A DNA stretch of 64,000 nucleotides from RYN-133 sp963754285 (lineage in GTDB: Bacteria > Actinomycetota > Actinomycetes > Mycobacteriales > Jatrophihabitantaceae). Shown piece after piece: positions 19,221 to 27,226 of the stretch. The DNA lies in contig CAVWFN010000014.1 of assembly GCA_963754285.1 (NCBI GenBank), positions 1-64,000 of the forward strand. The letters are read 5' to 3'. The notes under the pieces were generated by a model, which was not told where the DNA came from, did not search any database, and saw only the letters and a program-made list of their open reading frames with translations. The position numbers were made by a program, and so were the translations under genes. Each line of letters begins with the position of its first letter. The first letter of the stretch is position 1.

Positions 19221-19732
19221 GATTCGTGCTCCAGGGTCGAGGTGATGCGCGCCCGCGACAGGGTCGGATCGACGCGCAGGGTGGCAAGCGCCCGCGAGAT
19301 CTGGCTGCGCACCGTGGGTTCACGGCAGCTCAGATGGGCGGCGATGTCGGCGTCGCAGAGCCCGACGTAGTAGCGCAGGACGACCGCGGCGCGTTGGCGC
19401 CGTGGCAGCGCGGCCAGACGACGCAGCATGGCGTCGCGCTCGGCGTGGTCGGTTGCCGGGTCGGGAACGGTGCGCGCGTCGAGGTCCGGCTCGATGTGGG
19501 CGTGCGGCCGGGTGCGGGCCAGGCGGCGGTGCCACGACACGTAGTCGTTGACGATCATCCGTCGTACGTACGCATTCGGTTGGTCGAGCTGCGAGATGCG
19601 CTCCCACCGCTCGAAGGCACGCCCGAGGACGTCGGCGACGAGTTCGTCGGCGAGCCAGGGGCGGGCGGTGAGCACAGTGGCGAAGCGCACGAGAGCGCGG
19701 TGCTGCTGCCGGACGTAATCGGCGAAGTCCAC
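19217..19732 (-). CDS. SigE-family ECF RNA polymerase sigma factor
   Basis: A 171-residue sigma-70 ECF protein of the actinobacterial SigE70 group. Region 2 reads FADYVRQQHRALVRFATVLTARPWLADELVADVLGRAFERWERI and NAYVRRMIVNDYVSWHRR; region 4 reads LAALPRRQRAAVVLRYYVGLCDADIAAHLSCREPTVRSQISRALATLR. The GTG at 19732 follows a strong GGGAGGTG ribosome-binding site, so the longer upstream frame is excluded. The sigma/partner pair interrupts the otherwise conserved aroH/rluB-to-cmk order, suggesting insertion. Confidence 0.9.
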   Translation of the reverse strand: MDFADYVRQQHRALVRFATVLTARPWLADELVADVLGRAFERWERISQLDQPNAYVRRMIVNDYVSWHRRLARTRPHAHIEPDLDARTVPDPATDHAERDAMLRRLAALPRRQRAAVVLRYYVGLCDADIAAHLSCREPTVRSQISRALATLRVDPTLSRARITSTLEHES

Positions 19733-19795
19733 AGCTGCCGCACCTCCCGAATCTCTGGTGATTGCACCCCTCAACGGCCCAGCATGGCGATCTGT

Positions 19796-19826
19796 TGCAT
19801 TTCGGGCTGGTGCATTTTCGGGCTGG
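19796..19826. repeat. Adjacent direct repeat between sigma gene and cmk
   Basis: TGCATTTCGGGCTGG (19796-19810) is followed at once by TGCATTTTCGGGCTGG (19811-19826), differing by one T. It lies in the divergent intergenic region, about 65-95 bp upstream of the sigma start, where a promoter or regulator site would be expected. Confidence 0.7.
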
Positions 19827-19910
19827 AATCCGCTCGTGCGCACCGGCGCTTCGACCTCGACCTGAGGCAGAGTCGGTTTGATCGCGTGCCGATCCGTATC
19901 CTCGTCCCTC

Positions 19911-20582
19911 GTGAGTACTGCCCGCTTCACCGGTGTGATCGCGATGGACGGTCCCTCCGGCACGGGCAAGTCGACCGTGGCCCGCGGGGTCGCCACGCGG
20001 CTCGGGGCGCGCTACCTGGATACCGGCGCCATGTACCGCGCCGCCACCCTGGCAGTGCTGCGGGCCGGAGTCGACCCGGGCGACGGCGTCCGGGTGACCG
20101 AAGTGGTCGAGCGTGCCCACATCGACATCGGCACCGACCCTGCCGCGCCGGCGGTGCGACTCGACGGCACCGGCGTCGATCGTGAGATCCGTTCGGCCGC
20201 GGTGACCGGCGCCGTCAGCGCCGTCTCGGCCGTGCCGGCAGTGCGGGCGCACCTCGTCGCCGCCCAGCGGGCCCTGATCGACGACGGCCCGATCGTCGTC
20301 GAGGGCCGCGACATCGGTTCGGTCGTCTGGCCGACCGCGCGCCCGAAGGTGTTCCTGACCGCCAGCGCGCAGGTGCGCGCGCAGCGCCGGGCCGGCGAAC
20401 TCGGCACCGCCGGCGACGGTGTCGCCGCGGTGGCCGCGGACATCGAGCGCCGCGACCATCTCGACAGCACCCGGGCGGCCAGCCCGCTCACCCAGGCCGA
20501 CGACGCCGTCGTCGTCGACACCACCGAGCTAGAAATCGATGAAGTGATCAACCGACTTGTCGACATGGCGATAGATCAATGA
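19911..20582 (+). CDS. cmk: Cytidylate kinase
   Basis: Phosphorylates CMP and dCMP. The P-loop is AMDGPSGTGKSTVARGVA near residues 12-27; other motifs are YLDTGAMYRAATLAVLR, SAVSAVPAVRAHLVAAQR, IVVEGRDIGSVVWP near 125, KVFLTASAQVRAQRR, and RRDHLDSTRAASPL. GTG 19911 gives a 223-residue protein close to the mycobacterial length. The stop overlaps der by 4 bp (ATGA). Confidence 0.95.
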   Translation: MSTARFTGVIAMDGPSGTGKSTVARGVATRLGARYLDTGAMYRAATLAVLRAGVDPGDGVRVTEVVERAHIDIGTDPAAPAVRLDGTGVDREIRSAAVTGAVSAVSAVPAVRAHLVAAQRALIDDGPIVVEGRDIGSVVWPTARPKVFLTASAQVRAQRRAGELGTAGDGVAAVAADIERRDHLDSTRAASPLTQADDAVVVDTTELEIDEVINRLVDMAIDQ

Positions 20583-21925
20583 GTGACCCCGACAGCGAGG
20601 TTCACGTCCCGATCGTGGCGGTCGTCGGCCGTCCCAACGTCGGCAAGTCGACGCTGGTGAACCGCATCCTGGGCCGCCGCGAGGCCGTCGTGCAGGACAT
20701 CCCCGGCGTCACCAGAGACCGGATCGCCTACGACGCGACGTGGGGTGGGCGCGAGTTCACCCTCGTCGACACCGGCGGGTGGGAACCTGATGCCCGCGGG
20801 CTGCAGGCGATGGTCTCGGCCCAGGCCGAACGGGCCGCGGCCAGCGCGGACCTCGTGCTGTTCGTGGTCGACGGGCGCACCGGCGCGACCGAGACAGACC
20901 TGGTCGTGGCCCGCACACTGCGCCGCGCCGAGCGCCCGGTCGTGCTCGCCGTGACGAAGATCGACGACGAGCGCGGCGAGGCCGATGCCACCGAGTTGTG
21001 GTCGCTGGGCCTGGGCGAGCCACACCCGGTGAGTGGGCTGCACGGGCGCGGCAGCGGCGATCTGCTCGACGCCGTGCTCGACGCCCTGCCCGATGCGCCG
21101 CGTGAGCGCGACGACGTCGAGGACGGCCCGCGCCGGGTGGCGCTGATCGGGCGTCCCAACGTCGGCAAGTCGAGTCTGCTGAACCGGCTGACCGGCGAGG
21201 AGCGCTCGGTGGTCGACTCGGTTGCGGGCACGACGATCGACCCCGTCGACAGCCTGGTCGAGCTCGGCGGGCAGACCTGGCGCTTCGTCGACACGGCCGG
21301 GTTGCGCAAGCGGGTGCGCCAGGCCAGCGGGATGGAGTACTACGCGAGCCTGCGCACGGCAGCCGCGATCGAGTCCGCCGAGGTCGCTGTCGTCCTGCTC
21401 GATGCGTCCGATCCGCTCAGCGAGCAGGATCAGCGCGTCATCACCGAGGTTGTCGAGGCCGGCCGCGCGCTCGTTCTCGCGTTCAACAAGTGGGACCTGC
21501 TCGACGAGGACCGCCACGATCGGCTCGAGCGCGAGATCAGCCGCGACCTCGCCCGAGTTGCCTGGGCGCCCCGCGTGAACGTGTCCGCAAAGACCGGCCG
21601 CGCCGTCGACCGTCTCGCTGCGCAGTTGAGGGTGAGCCTCGCGTCCTGGGATCAACGCATTCCGACCGGCCAGCTGAACAGCTGGCTCGGCGAGGTCGTC
21701 GCACGCACCCCACCACCGCCGCGCAGTGGCAAGGCGCCCCGGGTGCTGTTCGCGACGCAGGCCGACACCCGTCCGCCGCGATTCGTCCTGTTCACGACGG
21801 GGTTCCTCGAAGCCGGCTACCGCCGCTTCATCGAACGGCGGCTGCGCGAGGACTTCGACTTCACCGGTACGCCCATCGAGATCTCGGTGCGCGTCCGTGA
21901 GAAGCGACGCGCTGCGATAAAGTGA
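20579..21925 (+). CDS. der: Ribosome assembly GTPase Der (EngA)
   Basis: Two tandem GTPase domains: the first has GRPNVGKSTLVNRILGRREAVVQDIPGVTRDR near residue 17 and DTGGWE; the second has GRPNVGKSSLLNRLTGEERSVVDSVAGTTIDPVDS near 190, DTAGLRKR, and NKWDLL. A C-terminal KH-like domain (APRVLFATQADTRPPRFVLFTTG..FIERRLREDFDF) completes the 448-residue protein, which acts in 50S subunit maturation. Confidence 0.96.
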   Translation: MSDPDSEVHVPIVAVVGRPNVGKSTLVNRILGRREAVVQDIPGVTRDRIAYDATWGGREFTLVDTGGWEPDARGLQAMVSAQAERAAASADLVLFVVDGRTGATETDLVVARTLRRAERPVVLAVTKIDDERGEADATELWSLGLGEPHPVSGLHGRGSGDLLDAVLDALPDAPRERDDVEDGPRRVALIGRPNVGKSSLLNRLTGEERSVVDSVAGTTIDPVDSLVELGGQTWRFVDTAGLRKRVRQASGMEYYASLRTAAAIESAEVAVVLLDASDPLSEQDQRVITEVVEAGRALVLAFNKWDLLDEDRHDRLEREISRDLARVAWAPRVNVSAKTGRAVDRLAAQLRVSLASWDQRIPTGQLNSWLGEVVARTPPPPRSGKAPRVLFATQADTRPPRFVLFTTGFLEAGYRRFIERRLREDFDFTGTPIEISVRVREKRRAAIK

Positions 21926-21973
21926 TCGCTGCTTTGTGCAGCAGAATTCGCAGCAGCAGTGGCAAGACACGAC

Positions 21974-22047
<74 letters not shown>

Positions 22048-22078
22048 CCCATCCCGACCCGAGCGACGGGAGGCGCGC

Positions 22079-22726
22079 ATGACGATGCCTCCGCAAACGC
22101 CTTCCCAGTCCTCCCGGACCGCAGCCGACGGCGCGCAGGAACCTGATGCCGGTCGGCACGGCGTGCTCACCGTCCCGAATCTGCTCAGCGTGCTGCGCCT
22201 GCTCGGCGTGCCGGTGTTCTTGTGGCTGCTGCTCGGCCCGCACGCGGACGGGTGGGCGCTACTCGTTCTCGCGCTGTCCGGGGTGACCGACTGGGCCGAC
22301 GGAGTGCTCGCACGCCGACTCAACCAGTACAGCGACCTGGGCGCCCTGCTCGACCCGCTCGCCGATCGCCTGTACATCCTCGCGACGCTCGTGGGGCTCG
22401 TGCTGCGTCACATCCTGCCGCTGTGGCTGGCGATCGTGATCGTCGGCCGAGACCTGATCCTCGGAGTCGGGCTGCTGCTGCTCAACCGCCGCGGCATCGC
22501 AGTGCCGCAGGTGCACTACCTCGGCAAGGCCGCGACGTTCTGCCTGCTCTACGCGTTCCCGCTGCTCTTGCTCGGCGCGCACACCGGGACGCTGTCCGCG
22601 ATCGCCCGTCCGATCGCGTGGGCGTTCACGATCTGGGGCACGGCGCTGTACGTGTGGGCCGGCGGGCTGTATCTGTGGCAGACCGCGCAACTGTTGCGTG
22701 CTGGACGAAGCCAAGTGGCCACATGA
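22079..22726 (+). CDS. CDP-alcohol phosphatidyltransferase (Rv1822-like)
   Basis: An integral membrane enzyme joining a CDP-lipid to an alcohol. The signature D-x2-DG-x2-AR-x8-G-x3-D-x3-D is intact in DWADGVLARRLNQYSDLGAL with LDPLAD following. About six membrane segments are visible. It corresponds by position to M. tuberculosis pgsA2 (Rv1822), whose exact product is unsettled; phosphatidylglycerophosphate or cardiolipin synthesis are both possible. ATG 22079 follows GGGAGG. Its stop overlaps the next gene. Confidence 0.9.
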   Translation: MTMPPQTPSQSSRTAADGAQEPDAGRHGVLTVPNLLSVLRLLGVPVFLWLLLGPHADGWALLVLALSGVTDWADGVLARRLNQYSDLGALLDPLADRLYILATLVGLVLRHILPLWLAIVIVGRDLILGVGLLLLNRRGIAVPQVHYLGKAATFCLLYAFPLLLLGAHTGTLSAIARPIAWAFTIWGTALYVWAGGLYLWQTAQLLRAGRSQVAT

Positions 22727-23577
22727 GCTCATCCGATCGGAACGCTCCGCGACGGGTCACGACGCAGCAACTCGTCGACCTCGTCCTCGATCCTCGCGAC
22801 CCCGGTTACGAAGCCGCTGCGGCGCGGCACGGCGGAAAGGCGCCGCGGCACTGGTACGACGAACCGCTGGTCGCGGTCGGCGCGCTCATCGTCGGGTTCG
22901 TGCTTGCTGTCGCGTGGGTGCACACGCACCGCAGCGCGCCCGAGGAGGCGGTCGTGCACGACAAGTTGGTCGCGCAGGTGCGCGCTGCAGAGGGGACGGT
23001 CCAGGATCTGTCGAACAACGAAGCGGCCCTCTCGAGCCAGGTCGACCGGATCCGCAACCAGGCGCTGGCGAACTCCGGCCCGCTGCTGCGAACTCTGCAG
23101 AATGATCAGCTCGCCGCCGGCTTCACGGCCGTGCACGGGCCCGGCATGGAGGTAACCCTGTCCGAGCCGACAGTGACCAGCCAGCCGTCCGACCCGGCCG
23201 GCCGGGCCAGCCGAGGGCCGATCGCCACCAGCCATATCCTCATGGACAGTGACGTGCGCAGTGTGGTCAATCAGTTGTGGTCCGACGGCGCGGAGGCGAT
23301 CGCGGTGAACGGCATCCGGCTCACCCCGACATCGGCGATCCGCTTCGCCGGCGACGCCGTGCTCGTCGACTTCCAACCGATCAGCTCGCCGTACAAGATC
23401 GACGCGATCGGGAACTCCGACCAGCTCGTCACCGGCTTCGCGGCCAGCGACGTCGCGAGCAAGTACCAAACTCTCGCGAGCGTGCGGGGAATCGGCTTCA
23501 CGTTCACCCAGGCCAGCTCACTGTCGATGCCCGGCAGCCCGAGCACGGCCCTGCGCTACGCGCGGGCGGCGCGATGA
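22723..23577 (+). CDS. DUF881 membrane-anchored protein (Rv1823-like)
   Basis: A short cytoplasmic N-terminus with VTTQQLVDLVLDPRDPGY is followed by one membrane segment (LVAVGALIVGFVLAVAWV near residue 50), a coiled coil (residues 75-110), and the DUF881 domain with GPGMEVTLSEP, DSDVRSVVNQLWSDGAEAIAVNGIRLTPTSAI and SPYKIDAIG. The family has an extracytoplasmic alpha/beta fold of unknown function and regularly flanks sbp. It is coupled to both neighbours. Confidence 0.88.
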   Translation: MSSSDRNAPRRVTTQQLVDLVLDPRDPGYEAAAARHGGKAPRHWYDEPLVAVGALIVGFVLAVAWVHTHRSAPEEAVVHDKLVAQVRAAEGTVQDLSNNEAALSSQVDRIRNQALANSGPLLRTLQNDQLAAGFTAVHGPGMEVTLSEPTVTSQPSDPAGRASRGPIATSHILMDSDVRSVVNQLWSDGAEAIAVNGIRLTPTSAIRFAGDAVLVDFQPISSPYKIDAIGNSDQLVTGFAASDVASKYQTLASVRGIGFTFTQASSLSMPGSPSTALRYARAAR

Positions 23578-23906
23578 TCGGCGCTGCCGCCCTCGTCGTC
23601 GGCATCGTCGTGGGACTGATCCTGCGTCCCACCGTCCCGACCTGGCTCGAGCCCTACCTGCCGATCGCGGTCGTGGCCGCGCTCGACGCCGTCTTCGGCG
23701 GCGTGCGTGCACGGCTGGACGGCGTGTTCGACGCGAAGGTCTTCGTGGTCTCGTTCGTGTCGAACGTGCTCGTCGCCGCACTGATCGTTTACCTCGGCGA
23801 CAAGCTCGGTGTCGGTAGCGAACTGTCCACCGCCGTGGTCGTCGTCCTCGGCATTCGCATCTTCGGCAACGCGGCGGCTATCCGCCGACGGGTCTTCCGT
23901 GCCTGA
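23574..23906 (+). CDS. sbp: Small basic protein, DUF1290 family
   Basis: A 110-residue protein with three membrane segments: AAALVVGIVVGLILRP, LPIAVVAALDAVFGGVRARL, and FVSNVLVAALIVYLGDKLGV with a further STAVVVVLGIRIFGNAAAIRR. This matches the small basic protein family that lies beside DUF881 genes in Gram-positive bacteria, often near division genes; its role is unknown. ATG 23574 overlaps the DUF881 stop. Confidence 0.9.
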   Translation: MIGAAALVVGIVVGLILRPTVPTWLEPYLPIAVVAALDAVFGGVRARLDGVFDAKVFVVSFVSNVLVAALIVYLGDKLGVGSELSTAVVVVLGIRIFGNAAAIRRRVFRA

Positions 23907-24633
23907 CGACCCACGCGCGGCGCCGAACGAGGATCGCGGAGCGAGAAGCGTCCAGCGCCGGCGCACCTTCACCGCGATCATCGCGGTGCTGACGGCGCTG
24001 CTGGGCTTCGCGATCGTGCTGCAGGTGCGACAGAACTCGGGTAGCGACAATCTGTCCAACCTGCGCGACGACGACCTGGTCGGGATCCTCGACGACCAGA
24101 ACGCGCGCGCCGACCGGTTGCGCCAGCAGATCTCCGGTCTCGAGACGACGCTGAGCCAACTGCGCAACAGCGGAGATCGTTCGGCCGCCGCACGCAAGCA
24201 GGCCCTGCAGGACGCCCGGGCGCTCGGCATCCTGCTCGGCACGTTGAAGGCGACCGGACCGGGTGTCGTCGTGACCGTGTCCGATCCGGCCGCGAAACTC
24301 GGGCCCGAGGATCTGCTCGATGTGATCGAGGAACTGCGCGGTGCGGGCGCCGAGGCGATTCAGTTCAGCGGCGTGCGGGTGTCGACCGACACGGCGTTCA
24401 CCGGCTCCGCGGGGCACGTTGCCGTCGACGGCACATCGGTGTCCTCGCCGTACACGGTGCTGGCGATCGGCGATTCGAAGACCTTGGACACCGCGCTGAA
24501 CATTCCCGGCGGCGTCGCCGACGCGGTGCGCAACGCGGGCGGACAACTGACCGTCGACGAACGGGCCTCGGTACTCATCACGGCGACCAGGCCACTGCCG
24601 ACGCCGAAGTACGCCGTCCCGTCCGGGCACTGA
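23899..24633 (+). CDS. DUF881 membrane-anchored protein (Rv1825-like)
   Basis: The second DUF881 copy of the operon: membrane segment FTAIIAVLTALLGFAIVLQV near residue 25, coiled coil (LVGILDDQNARADRLRQQIS) to about residue 90, then GPGVVVTVSDPAAKLGPEDLLDVIEELRGAGAEAIQFSGVRV and SSPYTVLAIGDSKTL. GTG 23899 overlaps the sbp stop by 8 bp. The DUF881-sbp-DUF881 order suggests one membrane complex. Confidence 0.88.
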   Translation: MPDDPRAAPNEDRGARSVQRRRTFTAIIAVLTALLGFAIVLQVRQNSGSDNLSNLRDDDLVGILDDQNARADRLRQQISGLETTLSQLRNSGDRSAAARKQALQDARALGILLGTLKATGPGVVVTVSDPAAKLGPEDLLDVIEELRGAGAEAIQFSGVRVSTDTAFTGSAGHVAVDGTSVSSPYTVLAIGDSKTLDTALNIPGGVADAVRNAGGQLTVDERASVLITATRPLPTPKYAVPSGH

Positions 24634-24698
24634 TCGCGCGTCGGTAAGGTCTGATTGCGCCAGCAGCCGGCCAGCCGACTCGATGAAGCGAGGCTCCG

Positions 24699-25082
24699 AT
24701 GTCCGACGTCCCTTCCGACCTGAAGTACACCGCCGAGCATGAATGGGTGCGTGCGGGGGAGGGCGCGAGCGTGCGTGTCGGCATCACCGACTATGCGCAG
24801 GAAGCACTCGGCGACGTCGTCTACGTGACGTTGCCCGACGTGGGCGCGAACGTCACCGCGGGCGCAGCGTGCGGCGAGATCGAGTCGACCAAGAGCGTCT
24901 CGGATCTGTACGCACCGATCTCCGGCACGATCACCGCGCGCAACGATGCGCTCGACGAGCAACCCGAGTTGATCAACTCTGCACCGTACGGCGACGGGTG
25001 GATCATCGAGATCGAGCCGAGCGATTCGACCGAGGTCGACGGGCTGCTCGATGCTGCCGCGTACGGCACGCTCGCGAACTGA
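24699..25082 (+). CDS. gcvH: Glycine cleavage system H protein
   Basis: The lipoyl carrier of glycine cleavage. YTAEHEWVR near the N-terminus, VGITDYAQEALGDVVYVTLPDVG, and the lipoylation site Lys65 in ESTKSVSDLYAPISG are all present, followed by PYGDGWIIEIEP. It works with GcvP (encoded at 30.3 kb), GcvT and Lpd; gcvT is not in the window. It lies 65 bp after DUF881, as Rv1826 does. Confidence 0.96.
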   Translation: MSDVPSDLKYTAEHEWVRAGEGASVRVGITDYAQEALGDVVYVTLPDVGANVTAGAACGEIESTKSVSDLYAPISGTITARNDALDEQPELINSAPYGDGWIIEIEPSDSTEVDGLLDAAAYGTLAN

Positions 25083-25112
25083 CCAGACGACTTGACTGCG
25101 CTCTCACGCGCG

Positions 25113-25196
25113 CGATCCACACTCGTCCACAGACCGGTCCACAGCTGCGTCCACAGCGCTCGGCGATGTCCACAATGCAGTCCACAGCCGTGCACA
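25113..25196 (+). repeat. Cluster of DnaA-box-like sites (GTCCACA repeats)
   Basis: Five GTCCACA heptamers start at 25125, 25137, 25149, 25168 and 25180, all in the same orientation and spaced 12, 12, 19 and 12 bp. An ATCCACA at 25115 and a weaker GTGCACA at 25190 flank them. Read as 9-mers (such as TCGTCCACA, GCGTCCACA, ATGTCCACA) they resemble the actinobacterial DnaA box TTGTCCACA with variable first two positions. The cluster may bind DnaA; this is inferred from motif and spacing. Confidence 0.65.
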
Positions 25197-25227
25197 ACCA
25201 TCAGGCAGACTCACTCTCTAGTCTCGA

Positions 25228-25257
25228 TTGACCCTCGGCTTGCGACGGGCCTAGGCT
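25228..25257 (+). promoter_or_regulatory. Candidate promoter of the FHA-merR-nuclease operon
   Basis: TTGACC (25228-25233) and TAGGCT (25252-25257) are separated by 18 bp, a good fit to the housekeeping sigma consensus. The site lies 128 bp upstream of the FHA start and just downstream of the GTCCACA cluster. Confidence 0.5.
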
Positions 25258-25385
25258 CGGCCAACCGCGATCTCGACGACACCGATTCGCATTCGACAGG
25301 TCGGAGCGCGCGTTGACTGCGATCGACCGGCAACCTCTTGATCAAGATCCGAACCCCGATGTCGTTTCAGATGAAAGGTGAGCGA

Positions 25386-25913
25386 GTGTTCTGCACCGCG
25401 TGTGGCACCGAAAATCCACCAGGCAGTCATTTCTGCGCGAACTGCGGAGCCGAATTGCCGGCGGCCGGCGGCAACGCGGGCGGTGGTGGTGCCGACGTGA
25501 CGCGCACCATCTCGACCGGGGGTGCACTGCCCGACTCGGACAGCGACGCGTTCTCGGCCGAAGCGCACCAGGGTGCGGTCGACGCGCTCCCGGCCGGCTC
25601 GGCACTGCTGGTCGTCAAGCGCGGGCCGAATGCCGGCAGCAGATTCCTGCTCGATCAGGACGTGACCACGGCGGGTCGACACCCTGACAGCGACATCTTT
25701 CTGGATGATGTGACCGTGTCACGCAGGCATGCAGAGTTTCGTCGCGAAGGCAGCGGTTACACCGTTCACGACGTCGGCTCGCTCAACGGCACCTACGTCA
25801 ACCGCGAGCCGATCGATGCCGTGCCGCTCGCCGGCGGCGACGAAGTGCAGATCGGCAAGTTCCGCCTCGTCTACCTGACCGCCGCGGTCCGCGCCGCCGG
25901 GGCGTCAGCGTGA
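25386..25913 (+). CDS. Zinc-ribbon/FHA-domain protein, GarA/OdhI position
   Basis: Residues 3-21 form a zinc ribbon (CTACG...CANCG; Cys 3, 6, 17, 20). A Gly/Asp/Ser linker follows, then an FHA domain with LLDQDVTTAGRHPDSDIFLDDVTVSRRHAEF and VGSLNGTYVNREPI (GRH, SRRH and NGT motifs intact). The position before merR and the nuclease matches GarA (Rv1827)/OdhI (cg1630), which inhibit 2-oxoglutarate dehydrogenase. The canonical N-terminal ETTS phosphosite is not seen; VTRTIST near residue 40 is the nearest Thr cluster. GTG 25386 has an AAAGGTGAG site. Confidence 0.85.
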   Translation: MFCTACGTENPPGSHFCANCGAELPAAGGNAGGGGADVTRTISTGGALPDSDSDAFSAEAHQGAVDALPAGSALLVVKRGPNAGSRFLLDQDVTTAGRHPDSDIFLDDVTVSRRHAEFRREGSGYTVHDVGSLNGTYVNREPIDAVPLAGGDEVQIGKFRLVYLTAAVRAAGASA

Positions 25914-26674
25914 GCGCCGCGGCGCACGGGAGGGGCGCCGCTTCCTCGGCGACGTTGACGATCGGGGACGTGCTCGCGCACCTCAAGCCCGAGTTCCCCG
26001 ATCTCACGATCAGCAAGATCCGCTTCCTCGAGGGCGAGGGTCTCGTCCAACCCGAGCGCACCCCGTCCGGCTATCGCAAGTTCTCGGCCGCGGACGTTTC
26101 GCGGTTGCGCTACGTGCTCGCCCAGCAGAAGGACCACTACCTTCCGCTGAAGGTCATCAAGGAACAACTCGAGGCGATCGACCGCGGGCTCGTCCCGGCC
26201 GGATCGCAAGGCACGTCCGCGCCGCGCGTCCCACACGTGTCGATCGCGACGATCGAGGACAACGCGCCGACCTCCGACCACTTCCGGCCCGCACCGGCCG
26301 CGATGCGTCTCTCGCGCGAGGACCTGCTCAACGCTGCCGGCCTGCGCGGCGAGCAACTGTCCGAGCTCGAACAGTTCGGCCTGATCACGAAGCGTCCCGG
26401 CGGCCACTACGACGACGACGCGCTCGCCGTCGGCAAGATCGTCGCCGAGCTCGCGCGCTTCGGACTCGAGGGACGTCACCTGCGGGCGTTCCGCACCGCC
26501 GCCGAGCGCGAGGTCGGGCTGTTCGGCCAGGTCGTCGGCCCGATGTCGCGTCAGCGCGGCAACGAGGCCAAGGCGCGTGCCGAAGAGACCGTGCGCGAAC
26601 TGGCCGCGCTGTCGGTGCGACTGCACGCAGCGCTGGTGCAGATCGGGCTGCGCGAGGTCATCGGCGGGGCCTGA
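25910..26674 (+). CDS. ftsR: MerR-family regulator (FtsR/Rv1828-like)
   Basis: N-terminal MerR winged helix: TLTIGDVLAHLKPEFPDLTISKIRFLEGEGLVQPERTPSGYRKFSAADVSRL. The C-terminal half is a long helical effector-like region with LSREDLLNAAGLRGEQLSELEQFGLI. It corresponds to Rv1828 and to Corynebacterium FtsR, next to odhI, which activates ftsZ. Coupled to the FHA gene (GTGA). The symbol rests on position and domain layout. Confidence 0.85.
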   Translation: MSAAAHGRGAASSATLTIGDVLAHLKPEFPDLTISKIRFLEGEGLVQPERTPSGYRKFSAADVSRLRYVLAQQKDHYLPLKVIKEQLEAIDRGLVPAGSQGTSAPRVPHVSIATIEDNAPTSDHFRPAPAAMRLSREDLLNAAGLRGEQLSELEQFGLITKRPGGHYDDDALAVGKIVAELARFGLEGRHLRAFRTAAEREVGLFGQVVGPMSRQRGNEAKARAEETVRELAALSVRLHAALVQIGLREVIGGA

Positions 26675-26739
26675 TCGGTCACTGTCGCGGTGTAGCGTCG
26701 AAGGACGAATGACGACCGTGGCGGACGGGGGTGATCGGC

Positions 26740-27216
26740 GTGGCGATGCATGCGATGCGAGTGGTGGGCGTACGCGTCGAACTGCCCGCGAACACTCCGG
26801 TCGTGCTGCTGCGTGAAGAAGACGGCGTGCGCTACCTGCCGATCTGGATCGGCGCGGCCGAGGCCTCGGCCATCGCCTTCCAGCAGCAGGGTGTGGAGGC
26901 TGTCCGTCCGCTGACCCACGACCTGCTGCGCGACGTGATCACCGCACTCGGCCAGCGCCTCGAGGCCGTCCACATCACCGAGATGCGCGATGACATCTAC
27001 TACGCCGAACTGCGCTTCAGCGGTGGGGTGTCGGTCAGCGCGCGGCCGTCCGACGCGATCGCGCTGGCGCTGCGCTGCGATGTCGAGATCCTCGGCAGCG
27101 ACTCCGTGCTCGACTCGGTCGGGATCGAGATCCCGGACGAGCAGGAGGACGAGGTCGAGAAGTTCCGGGAGTTTCTCGACAACATCTCGCCGGACGATTT
27201 CGCCGCGGACGGGTGA
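26740..27216 (+). CDS. Bifunctional nuclease family protein (DUF151)
   Basis: The 158-residue protein has the DUF151 pattern: MRVVGVRVELPANTPVVLLREEDGVRYLPIWIGAAEASAIAFQQQG, RPLTHDLLRDVITALG, and VSARPSDAIALALR, ending with DEVEKFREFLDNISPDDF. Plant and bacterial members have RNase/DNase activity, though the actinobacterial role is unclear. It equals Rv1829 in position. GTG 26740 is best placed behind a GGGGGTG site; ATG 26746 and GTG 26731 are alternatives. Confidence 0.87.
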   Translation: MAMHAMRVVGVRVELPANTPVVLLREEDGVRYLPIWIGAAEASAIAFQQQGVEAVRPLTHDLLRDVITALGQRLEAVHITEMRDDIYYAELRFSGGVSVSARPSDAIALALRCDVEILGSDSVLDSVGIEIPDEQEDEVEKFREFLDNISPDDFAADG

Positions 27217-27226
27217 CGGATCGGCC

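Larger units (their letters stand above)
25083..25385. other. Gene-free region with DnaA-box-like cluster and promoter
   Basis: No coding frame is supported in these 303 bp. The first half holds the repeated GTCCACA motifs described separately; the second half holds a sigma-70-type promoter for the FHA operon. No terminator hairpin was found after gcvH. Confidence 0.75.

Noticed and set aside
25113..25196. Chromosomal origin of replication
   Set aside because: No dnaA, dnaN or AT-rich unwinding element nearby; kept only as a DnaA-box cluster.
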